A stretch of DNA of 64,000 nucleotides from positions 1-64,000 of the forward strand of contig BTQG01000001.1 of NCBI GenBank assembly GCA_036985755.1, written 5' to 3'. Made by a program: the position numbers and the translations under genes. The stretch is from JACZST01 sp036985755 (GTDB lineage: Bacteria > Actinomycetota > Acidimicrobiia > Spongiisociales > UBA5794). The notes below the pieces were generated by a model. It made no database searches. It was not told the DNA's origin and worked only from the letters and a program-made list of their open reading frames with translations. Below, in pieces: positions 24,159 to 33,344 of this stretch. The stretch's first letter is position 1; each line of letters opens with the position of its first letter.

Positions 24159-25586
24159 TCAGACCCTCTGGCGTGCTGCTTTGAGCAGCTCGCGGAACGC
24201 TTCTTCGAGGGCGGCGCCGAACGTGTCGATGTCGTACATCAACCCGAAGTCGCCGTTGAGGCCCCAGTCAACCGAACCGGCGTAGCTGAACAACGCCACA
24301 CCGACGCCGTGGCTCTGCCACAGCGGGACAAGCGGATAGGTCTTCTGCACCTTGGCGTCCAGGAGATAGAGGGGAAATTGGGGGCCGGGAACATTGGTCA
24401 CCGTCATATTGAACGGCCTGGCGTTTGCCGCCAGGCGGGCACCGAGCGCTACCAGCGTTGCCGGGGCCCCTGCCGACAGCCGCACCAGCGTCGAAGCACC
24501 AAGCGCTTGATTCGACTCCTTGAGCATACGGGTCTCATCGACCACGGTGGCGTGTCGTTTCACCGGGTCCGGTTCGCCGATGGGCAGGTTGACCAGCCAC
24601 ATCGCCACCTGGTTGCCAAGGGTCCCTCGATCCCGCGGGCGGCGGACGCTCACCGGAGCCATCACCCTGAACTCCGTCTGGTACAGGGCATCGTCCTCGA
24701 CGCCCCGCTTCTCCATCAGGAAACGGCGGACCCCTCCCGCCACGGTGGCCAGGATCACGTCGTTCACCGTGCCGCCGAGCAGGTTCTTGACCTCCTTGAC
24801 CTCCTCGAGCGGTGTGCTGAGCCAACCGATCTTCCGGTCGGGGCTGACATGCCCGTTGATCGGGGTCCCGCCCGTCGGCGTCAGCCACCCGCTGGAAAGG
24901 GAGGCGTTCACCGCCTTGAGCCTGCGGAAAAGGCTGTCGCGGATCTCGGAGGCGTTCTCGACCATGCTGCCGATCTCGAGCAGCGATTCCATCAGCCCGG
25001 AGATCCTCCTCGTCGTCTCCCGCACCAGCAGCTCCGTCCCGTTTGGAACCTCCCGCGGTTCGTACGGGGGCCCAGGGACGATCTCGGCAGTCGGTTCCAG
25101 GCCCATCAGCATCGCCATCAAGTCCACGCCGGCGATCCCGTCGATCATGGAGTGGTGGATCTTGGTCACCATGGCAAAACGACCACCCTCCAGGCCCTCG
25201 ACGACGATCATCTCCCACATCGCCTTCGACCGATCCAGCGGCTGAGACATGAGTCGGCCGGCGATTTGCTTGAGCTCGTCCTCCGACCCCGGTTGCGGCA
25301 GCGCGATGTGCCTGATGTGGTGCTCTATGTTGAAAAACTCGTCGTCGACCCATACCGGGTGGCGCTCGATCGGCACCCACGCCAGCCGTTGGCGGTACCG
25401 CGGGACAATGTGCAGCTTGGATGCCACAAAGTCCCGCAACAGCTGGACATCGATGCCCCCGCCGTCGGTTGCAAACGAACCGGCTTCGAAGATCGTCACC
25501 GCGCCGACGTGAAAGTGAGTCGAGCGCGACTCGAGGGCGAGATATGAGTTGTCGAGGTACGACAAGCGGTCGTAGTGAACGGACAC
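24159..25586 (-). CDS. Wax ester synthase / diacylglycerol acyltransferase (WS/DGAT)
   Basis: This enzyme type makes triacylglycerol or wax ester storage lipid from acyl-CoA. The 475-residue protein has the catalytic HHSMIDG motif (His144-Gly150, HHxxxDG), the GGTVNDVILA motif, and NVPGPQFPLYLLDAKV typical of the family's C-terminal half. GTG 25586 follows GGAGGAAACG and is preferred over TTG 25598. It lies upstream of the rluD-lspA group in the other register of the same strand but is probably a separate function. Confidence 0.92.
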   Translation of the reverse strand: MSVHYDRLSYLDNSYLALESRSTHFHVGAVTIFEAGSFATDGGGIDVQLLRDFVASKLHIVPRYRQRLAWVPIERHPVWVDDEFFNIEHHIRHIALPQPGSEDELKQIAGRLMSQPLDRSKAMWEMIVVEGLEGGRFAMVTKIHHSMIDGIAGVDLMAMLMGLEPTAEIVPGPPYEPREVPNGTELLVRETTRRISGLMESLLEIGSMVENASEIRDSLFRRLKAVNASLSSGWLTPTGGTPINGHVSPDRKIGWLSTPLEEVKEVKNLLGGTVNDVILATVAGGVRRFLMEKRGVEDDALYQTEFRVMAPVSVRRPRDRGTLGNQVAMWLVNLPIGEPDPVKRHATVVDETRMLKESNQALGASTLVRLSAGAPATLVALGARLAANARPFNMTVTNVPGPQFPLYLLDAKVQKTYPLVPLWQSHGVGVALFSYAGSVDWGLNGDFGLMYDIDTFGAALEEAFRELLKAARQRV

Positions 25587-25607
25587 CGTTTCCTCCAAAC
25601 GATCAAT

Positions 25608-26534
25608 CTAGCCCGGGATCGCGCCCCGGTTCGGCGGACCGAGTTGCTGGAGCGACGTGACGAGGTCCTGGGGAAGCGGTGCTTGGACGACGACGTCCTC
25701 CGGGCGCGAGGGATGGGCGAACTCGAGCTCGGCGGCGTGGAGCCAGGTGCGTCCGGGGTCACCGGAGACGGGGCGGCGGGGACCGTAGACCGGATCTCCG
25801 ACGACGGGGTGGTCGATCGCTCGCAGGTGCACCCGGATCTGGTGGGTGCGGCCGGTTTCCAGCTCCACCGACAGCAGGCTCACCTCCTGGTCGTCCCAGG
25901 CAGCGCTCACCCGATAGTGGGTACGGGCGGGACGGCCGGCGCTCGTCACCGCCATGCGCGTCGGGTTGCTCGGATCCCTCCCGATCGGTGCCTCGATGGT
26001 GCCGGTGGTGGCATCGAAGCGCCCGGCGACGAGGGTCAGATAGTGCCTGCTGATCTCTCTGGCGCGAAGTGCGTCCTGGAGTGTCGCCTGGGCGCCCGCG
26101 GTCTTGGCGACGATGAGCAAACCAGACGTATCACGGTCCAGCCGGTGAACGATCCCCCATCGCCGATCCGGACCGAGCTCGCCCGCACTGTCGAATCGTG
26201 CCAGCAGGCCGTTGGCGAGGGTCCCGCTGGCGTTGCCCGCCCCCGGATGCACCACCAGCCCCGCCGGTTTGTCCACGACCAGCACATCGTCGTCCTCGTA
26301 GGCGACGCCGAAGGGTATGTCCTCCGCCTCAAACGTCACCGGGGCCACCGCGATCGCCACGACAAGCTCATCACCGACGGTGACTCGATCGGACGGACGC
26401 AGCGCGACCCCGCCGCGCTCGGCCTTTCCGGCATCGATCGTCTTCCTGGCCTGACCGCGGCTGACCTCCCACATCGAGGCGATCGCCCGGTCGGCCCTTG
26501 CGCCGTCGAGCTCCTCGGGCACGACGGCGGTCAT
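25608..26534 (-). CDS. rluD: RluA-family 23S rRNA pseudouridine synthase (RluD type)
   Basis: It isomerises uridines in 23S rRNA. The 308-residue protein has an N-terminal S4-like region (RADRAIASMWEVSRGQARKTI), the catalytic HRLDRDTSG (Asp133), and the family motifs VDKPAGLVVHPG and ELETGRTHQIRVHL. The ATG overlaps the lspA stop (ATGA at 26531-26534), the usual lspA-rluD arrangement. Confidence 0.93.
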   Translation of the reverse strand: MTAVVPEELDGARADRAIASMWEVSRGQARKTIDAGKAERGGVALRPSDRVTVGDELVVAIAVAPVTFEAEDIPFGVAYEDDDVLVVDKPAGLVVHPGAGNASGTLANGLLARFDSAGELGPDRRWGIVHRLDRDTSGLLIVAKTAGAQATLQDALRAREISRHYLTLVAGRFDATTGTIEAPIGRDPSNPTRMAVTSAGRPARTHYRVSAAWDDQEVSLLSVELETGRTHQIRVHLRAIDHPVVGDPVYGPRRPVSGDPGRTWLHAAELEFAHPSRPEDVVVQAPLPQDLVTSLQQLGPPNRGAIPG

Positions 26535-27070
26535 CGACGAAACAACGAGGAGATCAATAGCACGACGACGCCGATGAAGACCGCGCTGTCGGCAATGTTG
26601 AACGTCGGGATGAACCACCAGTCGATGAAGTCGACGACCGCCCCGTCGATGAACCCGTCCCCGCGCAACAGTCGATCAGCCAGGTTGCCGATGGCGCCGC
26701 CCAGTACCAGGCCCAGCCCGATCGCCTCAGCACGATGGGCGGTATCGCGCAGGGCGAACAGGATGAAGATGACGACTCCGATGACCAACAACCCGAGCAA
26801 CGGGCCGCTCCTGGTGAAGGTCGAGAACGCGGCGCCGGTGTTGAAGGCGAGACGGAACCGTAGGAATCCGTCGATGAAGACGATGGGCCCGTCGTCGAGG
26901 GCGTTCACCGCCCACGCCTTGGTCAGTTGATCGACGACGAGCACGACGGCTGCGACGAGCAGCGCCAGCAGCCGGAGGTTCAGGCCCGCGCTGCGGCCTC
27001 CACCGTCGTCGTCGCGTATGGGATGGCTTCCAGCCTCGCCAGCGGAATCGCTTTCCCCGTCACTTCGCAT
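26531..27070 (-). CDS. lspA: Lipoprotein signal peptidase
   Basis: It removes signal peptides from prolipoproteins in the membrane. The protein has four membrane helices and the two catalytic Asp motifs, GGAIGNLADRL and FNIADSAVFIG. With ATG 27070 it is 179 residues and overlaps the DksA-like gene by 91 bp. The extra 29-residue N-terminus is polar and read from the other gene's codons, and no ribosome site precedes it. No ATG, GTG or TTG lies between it and the first helix, so either the long overlap or a rare start codon is used. Confidence 0.9.
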   Translation of the reverse strand: MRSDGESDSAGEAGSHPIRDDDGGGRSAGLNLRLLALLVAAVVLVVDQLTKAWAVNALDDGPIVFIDGFLRFRLAFNTGAAFSTFTRSGPLLGLLVIGVVIFILFALRDTAHRAEAIGLGLVLGGAIGNLADRLLRGDGFIDGAVVDFIDWWFIPTFNIADSAVFIGVVVLLISSLFRR

Positions 27071-27351
27071 ATGCCGTACATGCCCTTCTCCATGCGCTCT
27101 TGTGCATGGATGACTTTCTCCAGCAGCGCCTTGGCGTTCTGCTCCACCGAGATGTCCATCTCCATCTCAGAAGCGAGTGAACCGCCGTCGGCGTTCCCAG
27201 GATCTGCATTGTGCTCCGACGCGGACTCGGCAAGCCTGCCGGCCTCTCGTTGCTGCTCCACCTCTTCGAGGATCCCTTCGAGTCGTAGTCGCTCGGCGTC
27301 GAGCTTGCCGCCGAAACGATCGAGGGTGGATTGCGCCAATTTCCTGACCAC
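26980..27351 (-). CDS. DksA/TraR-family protein lacking zinc-finger cysteines
   Basis: This 123-residue protein has the coiled-coil N-terminal region (LDAERLRLEGILEEVEQQ) and the ALLEKVIHAQERMEKGMYGICEVTGKAI region of DksA/TraR proteins, which bind RNA polymerase through the secondary channel. The usual four zinc cysteines (CxxC and CxxC) are reduced to one (YGICEVTG); the second pair reads YATTTVEA. The fold may be held without zinc. GTG 27351 follows GGAGGACCA. It precedes lspA, as in many actinobacteria. Confidence 0.82.
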   Translation of the reverse strand: MVRKLAQSTLDRFGGKLDAERLRLEGILEEVEQQREAGRLAESASEHNADPGNADGGSLASEMEMDISVEQNAKALLEKVIHAQERMEKGMYGICEVTGKAIPLARLEAIPYATTTVEAAARA

Positions 27352-27397
27352 TGGTCCTCCGTTTCGCGGCCGGGAATATACCACCCGTTGCGGGACA

Positions 27398-27688
27398 CTA
27401 GGCGCCTCGTGGGTCGAGCAGCCGGCGAGCGTCCACCGGATCGACACCATGCAACACCAGGGCTTTCTTGCGGCTCGTCGCGCCGGAGATGAGCTCGACG
27501 GCTGCCGCCCCCGATGTCGTCTTGAGGATCCTTTGAAGCTCGCGGTTGGCGCGCCCGGCTTCGGGAGCAGCGGCGAGGCGGACCCGCAGCGCATCATCGT
27601 GAAGGCCGACGATCTCGGTCCGCGACGCCCGAGGAACCGCCCATACCCTCACCAGGGATCCGTCCCGATGGTGCTCGATCCATCCCAT
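27398..27688 (-). CDS. DUF167 (YggU-type) protein
   Basis: This 96-residue protein shows the DUF167 pattern: VRVWAVPRASRTEIVG, LRVRLAAAPEAGRANREL, and GATSRKKALVLHGV. Function is unknown across the family. TAGCGT (27695-27700, minus strand) ends 6 bp before the second of two adjacent ATG codons, so the second ATG is chosen as a leaderless start. It diverges from the ileS T-box region. Confidence 0.88.
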   Translation of the reverse strand: MGWIEHHRDGSLVRVWAVPRASRTEIVGLHDDALRVRLAAAPEAGRANRELQRILKTTSGAAAVELISGATSRKKALVLHGVDPVDARRLLDPRGA

Positions 27689-27745
27689 CATCGGACGCTA
27701 CCCGCTGCCAACAAACTAGGGCGCGTCGGCGCCGCGGAAACCGGG

Positions 27746-28023
27746 TATCCTCATCGACAACGCAAAGACGGGGACGCGCCCTCCAGCGAACCTGCGGTCC
27801 CAGCGAACCGACGACGGTGAGAGGTCGGTACCGCCCGCAGAGAGGGATATCACCCCCGAGCGGCGAGCAGATCCCCGGATCGACCGAGGTAGATCTCGAC
27901 GGCGCTCCGCCGAGACAGGAGAACGAGAGCGTGCTCGCTCTCGACAGAGCGGCCGGCTTCAGCCGGCAAGCCGGGTGGTACCGCGGGGCCACCTCGTCCC
28001 GGCGTTTGAGACCGGGAGGATCC
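27746..28023 (+). promoter_or_regulatory. Translational T-box riboswitch and promoter for ileS
   Basis: TATCCT at 27746-27751 is a likely -10 box. The leader has a short stem I with GAGGG and CCCCC around an internal loop that exposes ATC (27849-27851), an isoleucine specifier codon. The conserved T-box GGGTGGTACCGCGG lies at 27973-27986 and its TGGT can pair with the tRNA acceptor end. CGTCCCGG then pairs with CCGGGAGGA, covering the ribosome site 5 bp before the GTG start. Uncharged tRNA-Ile would free it. There is no terminator with a T tract, which points to translational control as in known actinobacterial ileS T-boxes. Confidence 0.9.
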
Positions 28024-31000
28024 GTGACCGACAGCAGTAGCGCTCCAGCCTTCGTCAGGGTCGACCCAGCCGTCGATCTGTCTGCCATCGACGCCAGGAT
28101 CCTCGCCTTCTGGGATCGTATCGACGCCTTCGCCACTTCGGTCCAGATGCGCCCGCCGGAATCCGAGTACACGTTCTACGACGGTCCCCCGTTCGCAACC
28201 GGCAGCCCCCACTACGGGCACATTCTGCAGGGTGTTGTCAAAGACATCGTCCCGCGGTACTGGACCATGCGCGGCCACCGCGTGGAGCGACGGTTCGGCT
28301 GGGACACGCACGGTCTCCCCGTGGAGATGGAGGTGCAGAAGCTGCTCGGAGTGAACAGCCCTCGCCAGATCGAGGATCTGGGTGTCGCTCGTTTCAACCA
28401 GGCGGCCCGCGATCTCGTCTCGGACATCACGACCGACTGGTACGACATCACCCGCCGCATCGGACGATGGGTCGACTTCGATGACGACTACAAGACGATG
28501 GACCTCGACTATATGGAGTCGGTTTGGTGGGGTTTCAAGCAGTTGTGGGATCGAGGACTCGTCTACAAAACGCTCAAGGTGGTTCCGTATTCATGGGGCG
28601 CGGCGACACCGCTGTCCAACTTCGAGGTGAATCTCGGTGGATACCGCGATGTCGACGATCCGTCGCTGACCGTGCGGTTCCGCGTTCTCGCCGGCAACGA
28701 GGTGGTAGATGCCGGGGACGAGCTGGTGGTGTGGACAACGACCCCGTGGACGTTGCCAGGAAACCTGGCGGTGGCCGTCGGATATTCGATCGACTACGTC
28801 AGGGTGGCACACGGCGACTCCCGCTCCTGGGTGGCACGGCAGCGGCTCGATGCCGTATGGCCTGACGGGCATCACGACATAGTCGGCGCCGCCAGGGGAG
28901 CCGATCTGCTCGACATCACCTACGAACCGCCGTTCTCTCACTTCGAGACCCAACGAGAAAGAGGTGCGTTCCGAATCATCGCCATGGACGAGGTGACAAC
29001 CGAAGATGGCACCGGTCTCGTCCACCTCGCACCTGCCTACGGCGAGGCCGATTTCGCTGCGCTCAAAGCTGCCGGGATCGACGCCTTCGTCGACCCCGTC
29101 GATGCCGTCGCCAGGTTCACCGACGAGGTGCCCGAGGTTGCGGGCATGTACGTCAAGGACGCCGACCCCATCCTGGTCGAACACCTCGAGGACCGCGGCC
29201 GCGTCGTCCGCTCCACCAGGATCACACACCCGTACCCGTTCTGCTGGCGCACAGACACACCACTGATCTACAAGGCCGTCCCGAGTTGGTACGTTGCGGT
29301 GGCATCGCTCAAAGATCGGATGGTGGCGCACAACGATGGGATCCACTGGGTTCCCGACTATGTGGGATCCGCCCGGTTCGGAAACTGGCTGGAGGATGCC
29401 AGAGACTGGGCGATCTCGCGCAATCGCTTCTGGGGCACCACGATCCCGGTCTGGGAATGCGATGGATGCGACGAGCAGGTCTGTGTGGGCTCGATCGACG
29501 AGTTGGAAACACTCTCAGGAGTGCGACCGGACGACCTGCACAAGGACATCCTCGATCCGATCACCTGGCTCTGCGCCACGTGCCGGGGAACGATGCGAAG
29601 AGTGCCAGAGGTTCTCGACACGTGGTTCGACTCCGGCTCGATGCCGTACGCCCAGATCCACTACCCATTCGAGAACGCCGATCGCTTCGAGGCAGGTTTC
29701 CCTGCCGACTTCATCGCCGAGGGCCTGGACCAGACCCGCGGCTGGTTCTACACGCTGCTCGTCCTGTCGACCGGGATCTTCGACGTTGCCCCGTTCCAGC
29801 ACTGCATCGTGACCGGCATGCTGCTCGCAGAGGACGGTCGCAAGATGTCCAAGAGTGTTGGGAACTTCACCGATCCTTCGCAGATTCTCGACGAGTACGG
29901 CGCCGACGCCATGCGCGCCTACCTGATCAACTCGCCGGTGCTGCGGGCGGATCCGTTGCGATTCAAGGACGATGGGGTCAGGGAGGTCGTGCGAACCGTT
30001 CTGCTCCCGCTGTGGAACGCGTTTTCGTTCTTCACCACCTATGCGGAGGCCGATCGGATAACGGCAGATGACCTCGCCGCCGCACCCGCCATCGCCGACC
30101 GACCCGAGATCGACCGCTGGATCCACTCCGTGCTCCAGAGCCTGATCGCCGACGTCAACAGGGAGATGGAGTCGTACCGGTTGTTTGCGGTGATTCCGCC
30201 GATCATCGGTTTCGTCGACTTCCTCACCAACTGGTACATCAGGCGGTCGCGGCGCCGGTTCTGGACGCATCGCGGCGATGGTGAAGACACCGACAAGCTT
30301 GCCGCCTTCGCCACGCTGTACGAGGTGCTGACCACGTTCGCCACCGTCGCCGCTCCGGTTCTTCCGTTCATCACCGAGGAGATCTATCAGGGTCTGGTCA
30401 CCACGATCGACGAAAACGCGCCTGCAAGCATTCATCATGTCGACTATCCGACCGCCGATCGAGCCGTTATCGACCCTGCACTGGAGAAGGCCATGGCCGA
30501 CGTGCGCACCGTCGTCACCCTGGGACGAGGTTTGAGAAAACGCGACGGTCTTCGGGTGCGCCAACCCCTTGAAACGATCACCGTGATAAGCCGTGACCCT
30601 GCAGTTCGAGAGGGCGTCTCCGCCCATAGCCGACTGATTCGAGAGGAGCTCAACGTCCGCGAGGTCGAAGTGACCCATGCCGAATCCGACGTGGTCGAGC
30701 TATCGGCAAAGGCCGATTTCAAACGGATCGGTCCCCGCTTCGGGGAACGGACCAAAGCGGTCGCTGCTGCCATCGCCGCTCTTGATCATGACGCGATTGG
30801 CGCGATGCTCGATGGTGATCCGCTGACGCTCGACGGCGAGCGGATAACCGCGAAAGACCTGGTGGTGTCCAGAACCGCGCATGCCGGGACGGTGGTGGCA
30901 TCCTCGGGATCCCTCACCGTGGCGCTCGATACGACCGTCACCGATGAGCTCCGCGGTGAGGGCCTCGCCCGCGAGATCGTCAACCGCATCCAGACCCTGC

Positions 31001-31212
31001 GCCGCGATCTCGCTCTCGATGTGACCGATCACATCGCCGTGGGTTGGTCGGCCGACGATGACACGATCCGAGAAGCATTCGACGTGCACGGCGCCCTCAT
31101 CGCAGGAGAGGTGCTCGCCGACTCACTCGACGAGCAATCGCTCGATGCGGTGCTCTTCGACATCGACGGCAGCGCCGTCTACCTCGGCATCGAGGCCCTC
31201 ATCGACAGATGA
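28024..31212 (+). CDS. ileS: Isoleucyl-tRNA synthetase (eukaryote-like type)
   Basis: It charges tRNA-Ile. The 1062-residue class I synthetase has HYGH (63-66) as its HIGH motif, KMSKS near residue 607, an editing domain between them, zinc-type cysteines (CDGCDEQVC, CATC) and a long C-terminal region. HYGH and overall length fit the second, mupirocin-tolerant IleRS type common in actinobacteria; tolerance is an inference. GTG 28024 is set by GGGAGGA in the T-box sequestrator. The 3' end overlaps the convergent yggT by 14 bp. Confidence 0.96.
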   Translation: MTDSSSAPAFVRVDPAVDLSAIDARILAFWDRIDAFATSVQMRPPESEYTFYDGPPFATGSPHYGHILQGVVKDIVPRYWTMRGHRVERRFGWDTHGLPVEMEVQKLLGVNSPRQIEDLGVARFNQAARDLVSDITTDWYDITRRIGRWVDFDDDYKTMDLDYMESVWWGFKQLWDRGLVYKTLKVVPYSWGAATPLSNFEVNLGGYRDVDDPSLTVRFRVLAGNEVVDAGDELVVWTTTPWTLPGNLAVAVGYSIDYVRVAHGDSRSWVARQRLDAVWPDGHHDIVGAARGADLLDITYEPPFSHFETQRERGAFRIIAMDEVTTEDGTGLVHLAPAYGEADFAALKAAGIDAFVDPVDAVARFTDEVPEVAGMYVKDADPILVEHLEDRGRVVRSTRITHPYPFCWRTDTPLIYKAVPSWYVAVASLKDRMVAHNDGIHWVPDYVGSARFGNWLEDARDWAISRNRFWGTTIPVWECDGCDEQVCVGSIDELETLSGVRPDDLHKDILDPITWLCATCRGTMRRVPEVLDTWFDSGSMPYAQIHYPFENADRFEAGFPADFIAEGLDQTRGWFYTLLVLSTGIFDVAPFQHCIVTGMLLAEDGRKMSKSVGNFTDPSQILDEYGADAMRAYLINSPVLRADPLRFKDDGVREVVRTVLLPLWNAFSFFTTYAEADRITADDLAAAPAIADRPEIDRWIHSVLQSLIADVNREMESYRLFAVIPPIIGFVDFLTNWYIRRSRRRFWTHRGDGEDTDKLAAFATLYEVLTTFATVAAPVLPFITEEIYQGLVTTIDENAPASIHHVDYPTADRAVIDPALEKAMADVRTVVTLGRGLRKRDGLRVRQPLETITVISRDPAVREGVSAHSRLIREELNVREVEVTHAESDVVELSAKADFKRIGPRFGERTKAVAAAIAALDHDAIGAMLDGDPLTLDGERITAKDLVVSRTAHAGTVVASSGSLTVALDTTVTDELRGEGLAREIVNRIQTLRRDLALDVTDHIAVGWSADDDTIREAFDVHGALIAGEVLADSLDEQSLDAVLFDIDGSAVYLGIEALIDR

Positions 31213-31477
31213 CGAAGGAGAGCACCTGGATACCGATGATGAGCACGAGCGGGGACAGGTCGAGTGCGGCCCCCCCGATGCGCACCGGCGGAATGAGGTT
31301 CCTGATTGGAGCCATCAGCGGCTCGATGAGCCGGGACATCAAGTCGTAGAACCTGCGCACCGGATGGTCGAAGGAGAGGCGCCCGAACGAAACCACATAA
31401 CTGAGGACGATCCAGATGATGATGGCCCAGAAAGCGACCTCGAGCACGAAACAAACGAGGTCGACGAGAAGGCCCAT
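31199..31477 (-). CDS. YggT-family membrane protein
   Basis: This 92-residue protein has two membrane helices separated by the family motif DLMSRLIEPLMAPIRNLIPP and ends LSPLVLIIGIQVLSFVI. YggT proteins are usually linked to cell division clusters, and here the gene follows sepF by 3 bp. It is the last gene of the division operon. Confidence 0.88.
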   Translation of the reverse strand: MGLLVDLVCFVLEVAFWAIIIWIVLSYVVSFGRLSFDHPVRRFYDLMSRLIEPLMAPIRNLIPPVRIGGAALDLSPLVLIIGIQVLSFVICR

Positions 31478-31480
31478 CGA

Positions 31481-32038
31481 TCAGCCCGCGCTATACAGGC
31501 CGGCTGCCGTCAAACGGTCGATCTCGTCGACCCCGACGGTGATTCCCGGCGGCGAAACCAGGATCACGCCCTGGGCGATCTTCGCCATCTTGCCGTTCAA
31601 TGCATAGGTCAACCCCGAGGTGAAGTCGACGAGGCGCCGCACCATCTCCGGCTCGGTGTTGCGCAGGTCGAGCACGACGGCACGCCCGCTGCCGAGACCG
31701 TCGGCAAGCCGCTGAGCGTCGGAGAAATTGCGCGCCATGATCACCTCGGTATCCGGCGTTGCCGGTGCCAGCCCTTCGGGGATCGGCGATGACCCTGGAT
31801 CCGGTTGCACGTACACACCGGCTTCGGTGTGCAGCCACGTCGAAGTGCGGCGGTGCGAATCTGGCGGATCGACGCGGCGGCCGGCGACGGTGCCCGGCGG
31901 TCGGGCGGTGACGGTCCCGATCGCGTCGGGGTCGGTTGTGACCGCGACCGCTCGCTCATCGCCCCCCAGGCCCGGGTGTCCACCTTCGTCGTCGACGAGA
32001 CCAAGGTAGAACAGGGTTTTCTGCCAGAACGTAGCCAT
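31481..32038 (-). CDS. sepF: Cell division protein SepF
   Basis: SepF anchors FtsZ to the membrane in bacteria without FtsA. The 185-residue protein begins MATFWQKTLFYLGL (amphipathic membrane-binding helix), has a disordered linker, and a C-terminal SepF core with VIMARNFSDAQRLADGL, VVLDLRNTEPEMVRRLVDF and GVILVSPPGI. The second of two ATGs (32038) sits 6 bp after GGAGGA; ATG 32044, which overlaps the yggS stop, is the alternative. Confidence 0.92.
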   Translation of the reverse strand: MATFWQKTLFYLGLVDDEGGHPGLGGDERAVAVTTDPDAIGTVTARPPGTVAGRRVDPPDSHRRTSTWLHTEAGVYVQPDPGSSPIPEGLAPATPDTEVIMARNFSDAQRLADGLGSGRAVVLDLRNTEPEMVRRLVDFTSGLTYALNGKMAKIAQGVILVSPPGITVGVDEIDRLTAAGLYSAG

Positions 32039-32040
32039 GT

Positions 32041-32733
32041 TCATTCCTCCACTCGGCGGGCTCCGCTATCGGGTTCGCCGGTGCCAAAGATAGCCCGTCC
32101 CAGGCGAACCATCGTTGCACCGCACTCGATCGCAACCTCGAAGTCGTCAGACATACCCATGGAGAGCTCGACGGCATCAGGGTGTCTCAAACGCAGTTCG
32201 GCGCCGATGGAAGCAAGCTCGGTGAACCATGGTCGTGAATCTTCAGCCACTTCGGGTGCCGGGGGAAGGATCATCAAGCCTCGCACCTCAACACCGAGAT
32301 CGACGAGGCGCTGCGCCGCCTCCACCACTTCGGCCCGGGGATACCCGTGTTTCTGTGTTTCCGCGGCGATGTTGACCTGCAGCAATACCGGGGGTGGGTC
32401 CGATAGCTGCCCCCACACTCCCTCGAGTCGGGCTCGATCCATCGAGTGCACCAGCTCCACACTCGGTGCGATCAGCTTGACCTTGCGTCGTTGCACGCTG
32501 CCGACGAAATGCCACGTGATATCCACCGGTAGTGGGCCATCGAGGCGCGACAGCAGAGCTTCAGCGCGGTTCTCCGCAAACAAGCGATGACCACCGTCGT
32601 AGAGCTGTTGTACCTCGGCGTCGCTGCGGCCCTTCGACACCACGACGAGTGTCACGTCGGAGGGCTCGCGTCCGGCGCGCCGCACAGCACTCGCAATCCG
32701 GCGCCGGACCTCGATCAGCTTGCCGAGATCCAT
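32041..32733 (-). CDS. YggS-family pyridoxal phosphate homeostasis protein
   Basis: This 230-residue PLP-binding single-domain barrel has the PLP lysine in LVVVSKGRS (Lys34), then FAENRAEALL, WHFVGSVQRRKVK, LLQVNIAAETQKHGY and LSMGMSDDFEVAIECGATMVRLGRAIFG. Such proteins buffer free PLP. In actinobacteria the gene regularly lies between pgeF and sepF, as here. It overlaps pgeF by 19 bp. Confidence 0.92.
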   Translation of the reverse strand: MDLGKLIEVRRRIASAVRRAGREPSDVTLVVVSKGRSDAEVQQLYDGGHRLFAENRAEALLSRLDGPLPVDITWHFVGSVQRRKVKLIAPSVELVHSMDRARLEGVWGQLSDPPPVLLQVNIAAETQKHGYPRAEVVEAAQRLVDLGVEVRGLMILPPAPEVAEDSRPWFTELASIGAELRLRHPDAVELSMGMSDDFEVAIECGATMVRLGRAIFGTGEPDSGARRVEE

Positions 32734-33344
32734 GTCACTGAAACTTGCCGTTCCCTGGTGCGGTCGCGACGATGGGAGAGGAATCGGACATCGGTATAGG
32801 TGCAGATATCGGCCCGCCACACCTCCAGGCCGCCAAGCTGTGCTTCGGCGGCTGACCACAGGTCGACGCTGCTGGTCCCCCATGTCGTTGTTGCGGCATA
32901 CGGTCCGAGCACGGCCAGCACCTCGCTACCGACCTCGTAGCAGCAGGGCCCTATCGATGGGCCGATGGCCGCCCGTGTCGGGCTATCGCCGGCGTCGCGG
33001 AGCGCGGCAACACCGGCATCGACCACGCCTGCGGCCATGCCCCGCCATCCGGCGTGGACGACAACGGTGCCACGAGCGCCTTCGATGATCACAGGGACAC
33101 AGTCGGCCGTGGCCACAGCAACCGCCAGGCCGCTCGAACCGGTGAGCAGACCGTCGCCGGCCCCTGCGCTGCCGGGCTCATCGACGCTCAGCACGGTGCT
33201 GCCGTGCACCTGTTCCGGCCACGACCAGCGATCCGGCGCACCGAACCGTTCGGAAAAGTGAGAGCGCACCGCAGGACTCGACCGTGGATCCCCGTCCGCT
33301 GCCTCTCCGAATACGGCGCCGCGGAACCCTGGCGGTTCGATCAT
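32715..33344 (-). CDS. pgeF: YfiH/PgeF-type polyphenol oxidase family protein
   Basis: This 209-residue protein has the metal/active-site residues of the family: His47 in PEQVHGS, Cys82 in TADCVPV and His97 in VVHAGWRG, then IGPSIGPCCYEVG. Family members act on purine nucleosides or on misincorporated residues in peptidoglycan precursors (E. coli PgeF). The setting inside the peptidoglycan operon fits the latter, but the substrate is not shown by sequence. Its ATG overlaps the ftsZ stop (33341-33344). Confidence 0.9.
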   Translation of the reverse strand: MIEPPGFRGAVFGEAADGDPRSSPAVRSHFSERFGAPDRWSWPEQVHGSTVLSVDEPGSAGAGDGLLTGSSGLAVAVATADCVPVIIEGARGTVVVHAGWRGMAAGVVDAGVAALRDAGDSPTRAAIGPSIGPCCYEVGSEVLAVLGPYAATTTWGTSSVDLWSAAEAQLGGLEVWRADICTYTDVRFLSHRRDRTRERQVSVTWISAS

